NCBI GenBank assembly: GCA_002154345.1
Contig: MUNB01000118.1
Coordinates: 695-44,165, forward strand
Direction: 5' to 3'
Source of the DNA: Streptomyces griseus
GTDB lineage: Bacteria; Actinomycetota; Actinomycetes; Streptomycetales; Streptomycetaceae
Length of the DNA: 43,471 bases
Shown here piece after piece: positions 33,036 through 40,217 of the stretch. Position 1 is the stretch's first letter. The number at the start of each line of letters is the position of its first letter. The notes beneath the pieces are model-generated. The model had not been told where the DNA came from, did no database searches, and saw only the letters and a list, made by a program, of their open reading frames with translations. The position numbers and the translations under genes are program-made.

Positions 33036-34661
33036 TCAGGCGATCGGGCAGTCGATACCGAGCTGCTCGCCGGTACGGCCATCGGGGCAGACCGGGACGG
33101 TCACGACGCGGGCCTCGGAGTTCCGGGCGATCAGCGCCGAGCATTCCTCGGTGAACAAGGCCGTGTAGTCGTTCGTCTGGAACTTCGCGCTGTCGTGGAT
33201 CACGCCGAGGCTGATCTCGCCACCACGGCCGGCCTCGAACGTGCCCGCCGGGTAGAGCAAGAACGGGATGCTGTCCGGCCACGCGGTCGCCGGGTTGGGC
33301 CCGCCGATCGAGTCGGGGACGGCCGGGGTCAGGCCGCGCGCCCACTGGATGCTGATGCCGAGCTGGGCGAAGGCGTTGATGACGTCGCGGACGTTGATGT
33401 CGCTGATCGGGACACCGTTCTGCCTGGCGATGTCGGCGAGGAAGAGATTCCGCGACCACCAGGGGAACACGACCTCCACCTGGATGTTCGCGCAGAGCGA
33501 CAGCTTCTCGGTGATGTCGGCGGCCTGGAGCGCGACCGCCGCGAACATCGCGGAGAACGCGCCGAAGGTCGGCGCGATCGTCACTGGGGTCGACGCGGCG
33601 ACGGCCTGCGTGAACAGTTCCTGCTTGATGCGGATCTCGTGCGCGACCATCGCGAGAGACTGGTAGTAGGCCACCAGCTCCGGGAAGTGACGCTGCGTCA
33701 GAATGCCTGCTTCGAGGCACGCGCCGATCGCCTCACACCGCACCTCGACCGGGTCGGGGCACGGGATCCGGAAGCAGGGCTTGACGGCGCCGCTGATGTC
33801 GTCGGCCTCGGTGTGGACCCACGTCATCGACGCGACGTCGAGGGACGGCATCGGGAAGTACCGCAGACCACCGCGGGCGAGCTGGATCTCCGGGAGGTCC
33901 CACAGCATCTCGGGGCAGGACATCCCCGTCAGCTCGTAGACGGTCTCCGAGGGGGCGCACCAACCGCCGGACGCGACGAGGTCGCCGCCCTGGAGGCGCG
34001 CCTGGTCACCGGCGAGGACAACCGCCCGAGTGCCCTCCGTGCCCGAGCTGGAGTCGTTGACGATCAACTCCGGCTGGAACGGCAGCCGGTAGCTGGCGGT
34101 CAGTCCCACACCGCCACCGGCGGTCTTGAGCGCGTTCGCGCGGCGGATGATGCCCTCGGTGACGCCCTCCATGTCGAGGGCCTGGCCCGGCGAGTACCCA
34201 GGGACGTCCACCGACGCGGTGATCTCCGGCCGGGGGTTCGGGTCCGGCGGCAGCACGCGGGGCATCCGGCGGCGCACCGACGCCAGGTTCAGGGCGGGGC
34301 GGCGACCGGACGCGGTGACCGCGGGGGTCTCCGGCTCGGGGGTCGGCTCCGGCTCGGCAGCCTCGGCGGAGGCGGTCTCCTCGACCGGGGCCACCTCGGC
34401 GGTGTCCGGGCTGTCGCCGCGCACGGAGGCGGCGAGGGCGTCGATCTCTGCGGCAGCCTGCTCGGCGGCCTGCTGGCGGGCGGCCTGCTCGGTCCGGATC
34501 GCCTCGACTCCCGTGCTGAGGGCGCGCAGGGCCTCAAGGTCCGTCGAGGTGATGGTTTCGGCACGGTATCCGGCGTCGAACGCGGCGATGGCCCCGTCCA
34601 GAGCGTCTGAGAGCTGCTCGTCGTCGAGGGCGGTGATGTCTTCGGGAAGCTCGAAGTCCAC
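33036..34661 (-). CDS. major capsid protein with N-terminal scaffold-like domain
   Basis: 541 aa from GTG 34661 (GGAGAG upstream). Residues ~1-140 are acidic/coiled coil (ALDDEQLSDALDGAIAAFDA, EAIRTEQAARQQAAEQAAAE) and Pro/Glu-rich, a delta-domain-type scaffold that is usually cleaved. The shell domain follows: PEITASVDVPGYSPGQALDM, SGGWCAPSETVYELTG, ARGGLRYFPMPSLD, RHFPELVAYYQSLAMVAHEI and a C-terminal VEVVFPWWSRNLFLADIARQ with YTALFTEECSALIAR. This pattern is the HK97-fold capsid of Streptomyces siphophages. It assembles the procapsid and is matured by the protease in the upstream fusion. Preceded by the conserved leader. Confidence 0.9.
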   Translation of the reverse strand: MDFELPEDITALDDEQLSDALDGAIAAFDAGYRAETITSTDLEALRALSTGVEAIRTEQAARQQAAEQAAAEIDALAASVRGDSPDTAEVAPVEETASAEAAEPEPTPEPETPAVTASGRRPALNLASVRRRMPRVLPPDPNPRPEITASVDVPGYSPGQALDMEGVTEGIIRRANALKTAGGGVGLTASYRLPFQPELIVNDSSSGTEGTRAVVLAGDQARLQGGDLVASGGWCAPSETVYELTGMSCPEMLWDLPEIQLARGGLRYFPMPSLDVASMTWVHTEADDISGAVKPCFRIPCPDPVEVRCEAIGACLEAGILTQRHFPELVAYYQSLAMVAHEIRIKQELFTQAVAASTPVTIAPTFGAFSAMFAAVALQAADITEKLSLCANIQVEVVFPWWSRNLFLADIARQNGVPISDINVRDVINAFAQLGISIQWARGLTPAVPDSIGGPNPATAWPDSIPFLLYPAGTFEAGRGGEISLGVIHDSAKFQTNDYTALFTEECSALIARNSEARVVTVPVCPDGRTGEQLGIDCPIA

Positions 34662-34726
34662 GGATCTCTCCAGTGATCGTTCTTGGAGAGTCCGGCCCAA
34701 AACCAGCGACGCTGGCGCACAGCATA
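34662..34726 (-). promoter_or_regulatory. late promoter and conserved leader, major capsid gene
   Basis: Minus strand: -10-like TATGCT (34721-34726), 13 bases, box CGCTGGTTTTGGGCCGG (34692-34708), 30 bases, GTG 34661. The hairpin CTCTCCA ... TGGAGAG holds the Shine-Dalgarno GGAGAG in its 3' arm. No clear -35. Confidence 0.8.
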
Positions 34727-34777
34727 GCCAGATGTCCAGGCCACCGCCGGGGGCGGCTTACGCCACGTCAGCTAGTG

Positions 34778-34826
34778 CCCGGCGCTGCTGGGTGTGTCGC
34801 GCCACGGCGGCACACCCAGCACCGGG
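34778..34826 (-). terminator. terminator before the capsid promoter
   Basis: Stem TGCTGGGTGTG / CACACCCAGCA (34786-34796, 34811-34821) extended by CCCGG / CCGGG, starting 5 bases after the stop of the 60-aa gene. It isolates the portal-protease transcript from the capsid transcript. Confidence 0.85.
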
Positions 34827-34831
34827 GGCGA

Positions 34832-35014
34832 CTACACGGTCTTCGCGGGGGCGGTGTGCACCGTCTCGCCGGTCGTCTTGTTCCGGACGATGCTGCCCGG
34901 GTACCGCCTCGATACGGCCTTGGACGTTGCCTCGGACGACGGGCCGAACACGACCTTCCCGGCGCCTCCGTCCATGACGACCTCGAACTTCTGCTTCGCG
35001 CATGCGCAGCCCAT
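34832..35014 (-). CDS. 60-aa capsid-region protein with N-terminal Cys pair
   Basis: MGCACAKQKFEVVMDGGAGK, then VVFGPSSEATSKAVSRRYPG and a KTTGETVHTAP end. Short beta-hairpin protein found, as I recall, just upstream of actinophage capsid genes; no function known. ATG 35014 overlaps the stop of the fusion gene (TGATG). The CxC at residues 3-5 resembles the N-termini of the fibre proteins in this element. Confidence 0.7.
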   Translation of the reverse strand: MGCACAKQKFEVVMDGGAGKVVFGPSSEATSKAVSRRYPGSIVRNKTTGETVHTAPAKTV

Positions 35015-38000
35015 CAGACTGCTCCTTCCAGGGTGGTGGTCTTGCCGGTGGGGAGGCCGGCGCGGGCGGGTGCGATCACGGACGCCGCGAGGCGTTCCGC
35101 TTCCTGCCGGGCCTGGGTGTAGCGCTGCTCCTGGCGGCGTTCCATGGCCGCCAGCAGGCCGTCGATGAACCGCTCGCTCGATACGAGCGCCACAGCGATA
35201 GCGTCCGTATCGGAGCTACGGGGGAGCCGCGCCCCGGACGCTGTCCGGACGTTGTCCGGGCCGGTGTCCGGACGCTGTCCGGGCAGGTCAGGTGTGGTGG
35301 CCGGGGCGGTGTCCGTGTCCTGTCCGGACACGTCCCGGACAGTGCCCGAGACGCGGGCGGACAGCGTCCGGAGCTTGGCCTCCATGTCCTCGACGACAGC
35401 GGCGGACGCCGCCAGCGCGAGGTTCGACCGCTGGATGACGGCCGCGACGAGCGGCGAGGAGTGCGCGGGGACCGGGACGTCGAGGACAGCCCGGAGTTCC
35501 CACCCGCCACCGCGCTTGCCGCGCAGGTGGTAGCTCGGCTGGCACGCCCTGAACACCGTCTGGTCCCAGGCCGACAGCCACGGGGCACCCGCGCCGGAGA
35601 ACCACAACCCGCCGCGGCTCATGCCGACGGTCACGATCGCGCCGACCGTCCCGGAGTTGTCGAACTGGCACACCGCGTCGTCGCACTGCGCACCGTCGCC
35701 GTCGTGGCCGACGTTCATCGTCATCGCGCCGACCTTGACGGTGCTGCCGTCGTCGAGCTGGAACCGGGCCCGCAGGAAGTGACTGAAGTCGAGGCCCTCC
35801 CGGGCGAGCTTCTCGATCGTCAGGTTCCGGCCCGGGTAGGCGGCGTGGGGCACACCGCGCTGGGCAACCCACCCGTAGACCCGGCCGTTCGCGTAGTGGA
35901 CGCCGCCGGAGTCCGGCGGCAGCTCCTCCGGGGTCGGCTCGCGGAACCATGCGGCGGGCATCGGCGGGAGGTCCTGCATCGCCGCCCACGCCGACGCCAC
36001 GAGGTTCTTCATCGCCGCCGTCTCCTCTCCGTCGTCGTCCTCGTCGTCGTGGTGGTCGCCGTCGTCGTTCATCCACGGCGGGATGATCGACGGGTCGTCG
36101 AAGGTGTCCGCGAGCCGCCCGTACAGGGACTCCACCCGGCCCTTCGCGGCGTCCGCGTCCGCCTCGGGGATGTCGACCCCGCCCCGGGCGCCCTGGAGGG
36201 CTGCGGCGACCGCGTACACGCCGGCGGCGACGATCCGCAGCTCCCCGTCGATGACGTCGGCGAACGGCAGCCGGTACGCCCCGGCGGTGGCAGGGTCGGC
36301 GTCGTCGTCACGCCACAGGAACCCGGCAGCGAGCCGGTCCGGGTCCACGGTGCCGTCGACGGTCGCCGCGTCCAGGAGGCGGGCCTTGGCCTCGTCGCCG
36401 TCCCACGGCCGGTCACGGTCCTCCTCGACGGGAAGGTCGAGCTGCCCGGACGCGGACGCCTCCAGCTCCTCGTCGCTCTTGTGCTGCGGGCCGACGTACA
36501 GGCCAGGGGCGAGCCGTACGATCCGCCCGGCCTTCGCCGCACGTGCCAGGTGACCTCGGGCGGTTTCCATTTTCATGCCGAGCGCCCGCGACACCATTCG
36601 GGCACCGACCGGGGACGCCGACGACTTCACGAACGCGACGACCTGGAGGTGCGCGGCGGACGGGCCGCCCCCGGCCGCCAGGTCCTCGTCGGCCTCATCG
36701 CCGGTGCTGGCGGCGAGTTCCGGGCTGGGGTCGTCGACGAGGACGATCCGCGCGGTGTCGTAGGCGGGCATCGATACGAGCGTCGCGCCGCGCACCCGGG
36801 CCCGGGTCACCCGCATCAGCAGGTCGCCGGACGATTCCCGGTGCACGACGGTGCCGTTCTCCTCGTCGTTCGGGTCGCCGGCCGCCGCCGTCACCCTGGC
36901 GCCGGTGTCCCTCAGACCGAGGTGGGAGAACGCCCGGGTCACCGCGCTCGCCTCGACCCGCCCACCGGGCCCGGTGAGGATCGTGCCGTACGAACCGGTG
37001 TGGGCCAGCGACGCCCCTGCAGAAATCCACCCGGACGTCGCGGACGCGGTCAGCGAGTACGAGCCGTCACGGAGGCGCAGCACGGAGGCGCGGGGCAGCG
37101 CGGCCGCGAAGATGACCACCCCGTCCTCCTCGCCACCGTCCTCGGTGATCACGCGGTTCACGAACTCCACGGACACGTCGTCGAGGTCGACGGACACCCC
37201 GAGGGGGGCCTTCTCCTCCAGCAGGGTCAGGGCGTCGGCCCCGGCCGGGCGATTCGGGTACAGGACACCGGTGCCGGGGATGCGGTCGCCGTCCCGTTCG
37301 AGAGTGAAGATCGCCCCGGCCAGCTCCGCGCCCTGGTGCGCGCCGAGCATCTCGTCCGCGTACTGGAGCGGCCACGGGCCCGCACCCCAGTACAGCGCCC
37401 GGGGCCGGAACACGCGGCCGTCGCCGGTCTCCAAGTTCTCGTACACCAAGGCCGTGTCGTCCGGGTTGTGCCACGGGCGCGGCTTCATCGCGCTCAGGGC
37501 CTCGGCTTCGGCGTCGTTCGTCACAGGTGCCTCCGGGGCAGGTCCGAGCGGGATGTCGGTGTACTGGCCGGCGAACGCGACCCTCAGCCGGTCGAAGGTG
37601 ACCGGGCCGAGCCGCTGGTTCATCGCGTTCAGCAGCGACGGGCTACTGGAGTACGCGGCGCACACGTGGGGCTGCCACGGGCTGTGCTGCGTCGGGATGG
37701 CCGGCTGACGGTGCATCTCCTCCAGGGAGTACGTCGCCGCCCAGCGGGCCGTCTCCAGCGTCGGCGCGTGCTGCGGCCGGTCGGGGTCGTCGCTCACGGA
37801 CCACACCCAGCACGGGTCTTCACCGTTGGCGTTCCACTGGTTCGCGCCGAAGGCCCGACCGGCTACGACCTCGTGGATGTCCGGGGCCCGGGACTGGAGC
37901 CGACTGATGAGGTCGGCGCGCTGCTCCTCGTCCCAGTCGGCAGCCTCACCGAGGTAGAACAGGGTCAAGTGCAGCTCGCTGGCCAGTTCGGCGCCGGGGG

Positions 38001-39678
38001 CGGTGAGCGCCAGGCGCTCGGCGTCCTGCACGGCCGGGACGAGCGCGATCATTGCCCCGTTGTGCTCTCCGGCCGACGCGGTCACTGCTGCGCTTGCTCG
38101 TCTGTCCACCACGATGTCCTCTGGTCGCCACGTGATTCGGTCCTGGAATGAGCCGTCAGCCGCCGCCCGGATCTGTGCGAGCGGGGCGGGCGGGGTGCCG
38201 TACGCGCTGGCGTTCACGGCGTTGATGACCTCCAGCTCGTAGGTGGGCGGCACCGCCGGGTCACCGGACGACACCACCCGCTTCACCCGGAACTTGGTGC
38301 CGGGCGGCAGGATGAACTCCTCCTCCTCGCCACCGCCGCCGACCGCGTCGACCGACACCATCTGAGCCCCGGCCGGGACGGTGATCTTGTAGAAGGTGTA
38401 GTTCGGGTCGTCCGGGCTCTGCCGTACCGAGACGGGCTCCTCGCGGGCCGACGTCGACAGGAACCCCCGGTCGTGGAACTCGTCGCCCACCGAGAAGTCC
38501 TGGCGCAGGTTCTCCGCCTTCCGGTACAGCGTCGTGTCCTCGGTCGTCGGGTCCTGAATGTTGATCAGGTCGTTGATCGCGGCGACGGCATGCAGCAGCT
38601 CGTCTCGCCTGAACTCCTGGTACTCGCCGGTGCGTAGCCCGTCGTTGATGTCCCGGTAGCCAGAGCCCGTGTACCAGCGCAGCTCGCGGCGATGCTGGTC
38701 CTCGGTGAAACGGTCGCTGCCGAGCCACCCGCCGTTCGCGTGCTGCGTCTTGCGGTTCTTCTTGGCCCGGCCGCCGCTCGGGTGGAGCCGCCGGTACCCC
38801 GGGCGCCCCTGGGTGCCGTGGAAGGTGGATCTGTTCGTGGTCACTCGGTTGTCCTCGGATTCCAAGACTTCGGGGCGCGGACGGCCCTTCGCTTTGAAGG
38901 CGGCGGCCTGCATTTCGGGGGCGACTGCAAGGCGGCACCGGCAGTTGCAGACCTGGGCGGCCGGGGCCGTCGGATCACCAGGGGTCTGCATGGGCACACC
39001 GGCGACGCTGAACGGCTCGGCCAGCAGCCGGATCTGCCCGTCCACGGCCTTGTGGCTGGCCCGGACCTTCGCGTCGTGCCGGGTGACCCACTGCTTCACG
39101 ACAGGCCGGTCCGGGCCAGTCACCGCACGGGCGGCAGCCAACGTCGCCGTGTTCCACGCCCTCGACGCTTCGGTCTGCGCGACCCGCTGCTCCCGGGCGG
39201 GACCGAGCTGCGCACCGTCCCGGGCGAACGCCACCCGCAACCGGTCCCGCAGCTGGTCGATGTCCTCCCCCGCGTCCAGGCCGGCCGCGAGTTCCCGGCG
39301 CGCCACCTCGGACAGCCGGTCACCGACCGCGCGCAGGAGGTGTTCCGTCGTGGTGACGTACTGGCCGATCCCTTCGGGGAGCGTCCCGTCGTCGTACCGG
39401 CCGGGAAGGTCGTCCCACCCTTCCGGGAGGGTCGTGCCGGTGTCCTCGGCGGCGGCCACCGCAGCCGTCTCGGCGGTGCCCAGGAGACGCCGTACGAGGG
39501 TCCGGGTGCGGTTGCCCCACATGCGGGCGATCCGGCTGACGCTGAACCGGGCGGCGACCAGCTCGGTCGCGCCGGCGACGGACGCGGCGAACTCGTCGGC
39601 CGTGCCGGTGAGGGCCTGGGCGACGAGCAGGGCGAAGTCGGCTTCCTCCTGGTCGAGCTGGTCGTCACGCTTCCCCAT
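35014..39678 (-). CDS. MuF / ADP-ribosyltransferase / 2H / prohead protease multidomain fusion
   Basis: 1554 aa from ATG 39678 (GGAGG six bases upstream). Visible domains: (1) MuF/SPP1 gp7-like, ~1-255, ending AAQVCNCRCRLAV; (2) ADP-ribosyltransferase, ~335-480, with Arg386 (LYRKA), Ser-Thr-Ser 408-410 (GFLSTSA) and an ExE before FILPPGTKF (~452-454); (3) 2H phosphoesterase, ~565-705, with HLT (570) and HVC (671); (4) prohead protease-like, ~730-985, with GATLVSMPAYDTARI; (5) winged helix, ~1008-1063 (MVSRALGMKMETARGHLARA); (6) actinophage capsid-maturation C-terminal regions, including the one with GVDIPEADADAAKGR. It should enter or shape the head; the ART may be injected. Residues ~1446-1480 run over palindromic repeats. 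Confidence 0.78.
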   Translation of the reverse strand: MGKRDDQLDQEEADFALLVAQALTGTADEFAASVAGATELVAARFSVSRIARMWGNRTRTLVRRLLGTAETAAVAAAEDTGTTLPEGWDDLPGRYDDGTLPEGIGQYVTTTEHLLRAVGDRLSEVARRELAAGLDAGEDIDQLRDRLRVAFARDGAQLGPAREQRVAQTEASRAWNTATLAAARAVTGPDRPVVKQWVTRHDAKVRASHKAVDGQIRLLAEPFSVAGVPMQTPGDPTAPAAQVCNCRCRLAVAPEMQAAAFKAKGRPRPEVLESEDNRVTTNRSTFHGTQGRPGYRRLHPSGGRAKKNRKTQHANGGWLGSDRFTEDQHRRELRWYTGSGYRDINDGLRTGEYQEFRRDELLHAVAAINDLINIQDPTTEDTTLYRKAENLRQDFSVGDEFHDRGFLSTSAREEPVSVRQSPDDPNYTFYKITVPAGAQMVSVDAVGGGGEEEEFILPPGTKFRVKRVVSSGDPAVPPTYELEVINAVNASAYGTPPAPLAQIRAAADGSFQDRITWRPEDIVVDRRASAAVTASAGEHNGAMIALVPAVQDAERLALTAPGAELASELHLTLFYLGEAADWDEEQRADLISRLQSRAPDIHEVVAGRAFGANQWNANGEDPCWVWSVSDDPDRPQHAPTLETARWAATYSLEEMHRQPAIPTQHSPWQPHVCAAYSSSPSLLNAMNQRLGPVTFDRLRVAFAGQYTDIPLGPAPEAPVTNDAEAEALSAMKPRPWHNPDDTALVYENLETGDGRVFRPRALYWGAGPWPLQYADEMLGAHQGAELAGAIFTLERDGDRIPGTGVLYPNRPAGADALTLLEEKAPLGVSVDLDDVSVEFVNRVITEDGGEEDGVVIFAAALPRASVLRLRDGSYSLTASATSGWISAGASLAHTGSYGTILTGPGGRVEASAVTRAFSHLGLRDTGARVTAAAGDPNDEENGTVVHRESSGDLLMRVTRARVRGATLVSMPAYDTARIVLVDDPSPELAASTGDEADEDLAAGGGPSAAHLQVVAFVKSSASPVGARMVSRALGMKMETARGHLARAAKAGRIVRLAPGLYVGPQHKSDEELEASASGQLDLPVEEDRDRPWDGDEAKARLLDAATVDGTVDPDRLAAGFLWRDDDADPATAGAYRLPFADVIDGELRIVAAGVYAVAAALQGARGGVDIPEADADAAKGRVESLYGRLADTFDDPSIIPPWMNDDGDHHDDEDDDGEETAAMKNLVASAWAAMQDLPPMPAAWFREPTPEELPPDSGGVHYANGRVYGWVAQRGVPHAAYPGRNLTIEKLAREGLDFSHFLRARFQLDDGSTVKVGAMTMNVGHDGDGAQCDDAVCQFDNSGTVGAIVTVGMSRGGLWFSGAGAPWLSAWDQTVFRACQPSYHLRGKRGGGWELRAVLDVPVPAHSSPLVAAVIQRSNLALAASAAVVEDMEAKLRTLSARVSGTVRDVSGQDTDTAPATTPDLPGQRPDTGPDNVRTASGARLPRSSDTDAIAVALVSSERFIDGLLAAMERRQEQRYTQARQEAERLAASVIAPARAGLPTGKTTTLEGAV
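35242..35330. repeat. second cluster of TGTCCGGACA-type palindromes
   Basis: Copies at 35242-35250, 35265-35273 (TGTCCGGAC) and a perfect TGTCCGGACA at 35321-35330, plus TGTCCGG half copies at 35253 and 35276. They lie inside the 3' part of the fusion gene, where they encode a low-complexity VRTASG/DTGPD linker. Same motif as at 8754-8875. Confidence 0.85.
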
Positions 39679-39988
39679 CAGCAACCTCCGGGATGTCGTC
39701 GCAGTTCAGGCAGTGCGCCCACCGGGCGACCTGGCGGCGCCCTGCGCGGGTCCGGATCGTCACCACGGACGTGAGGACGGATTCCTGCTCCTTGCACGCC
39801 TGGCAGGCCGTGTACGCGGTGCTGATGGCCAACGGCGGGTCCTTCTCGTCGGCCGGGTCCATGTACGAGTCGTCGCGCCAGGCGAGCAGCTCGTCCAAGG
39901 AGTCCTTGTCCGGGCACAGCGCGCACCAGCCCAGCACCCGGTGCGCCGCCCTGATGTGCCCCAGCGGCACGTCCGTTGCGTCATCCAC
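39665..39988 (-). CDS. small zinc-binding-type protein (107 aa)
   Basis: GTG 39988 has GAGGAGG seven bases upstream. Three cysteine knuckles: GWCALCPD, TACQACKEQ and AHCLNCDD, fitting one or two structural zinc sites. A helix DKDSLDELLAWRDD and a strand VLTSVVTIRTRAGRRQVARW lie between them. Overlaps the fusion gene by 14 bases and the upstream gene by 8, so it is co-translated in the portal-protease operon. Unknown role; could aid packaging or head assembly. Confidence 0.68.
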   Translation of the reverse strand: MDDATDVPLGHIRAAHRVLGWCALCPDKDSLDELLAWRDDSYMDPADEKDPPLAISTAYTACQACKEQESVLTSVVTIRTRAGRRQVARWAHCLNCDDIPEVADGEA

Positions 39989-40217
39989 GGTCGGTCCTCC
40001 TCGGGGGGAGCGGGGCGTCGGGGTCGTCGCAGATCTCGCACCAGGTGCGGTCACCGAGCGCTGACACCCCGTCCGGGGTGAGGAGCAGCAGCCTGGCCGT
40101 GAGGAGCGTCCACGCCTTGCAGGTGGGGCACCAGCCGGTTTCCGGGGTGCCGGTGTGGACGACGAACGCCGTCCACGCGCGCGGTGGGCGGGCCACGGGG
40201 CCGCGGGGCTTGTTCAT
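39981..40217 (-). CDS. small Cys-knuckle protein (78 aa)
   Basis: ATG 40217 overlaps the portal stop (ATGA). Basic N-terminus (MNKPRGPVARPPRAW), then two knuckles: TGWCPTCKAWT and RTWCEICDDP, with LLLLTPDGVSALGD between. This looks like a rubredoxin/ribbon-type zinc fold. Placed between portal and the second knuckle protein; function unknown. Confidence 0.68.
   Translation of the reverse strand: MNKPRGPVARPPRAWTAFVVHTGTPETGWCPTCKAWTLLTARLLLLTPDGVSALGDRTWCEICDDPDAPLPPRRTDRG

Noticed and set aside
35002-38151. Long plus-strand open frame opposite the multidomain fusion
   Set aside because: Antisense shadow: low-complexity Arg/Val/Gly sequence, no ribosome binding site, while the minus strand shows recognisable ART, 2H and protease motifs.
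39679-39684. TTG start six bases upstream for the fusion protein
   Set aside because: ATG 39678 has GGAGG at ideal spacing. The TTG would place the SD directly against the start.
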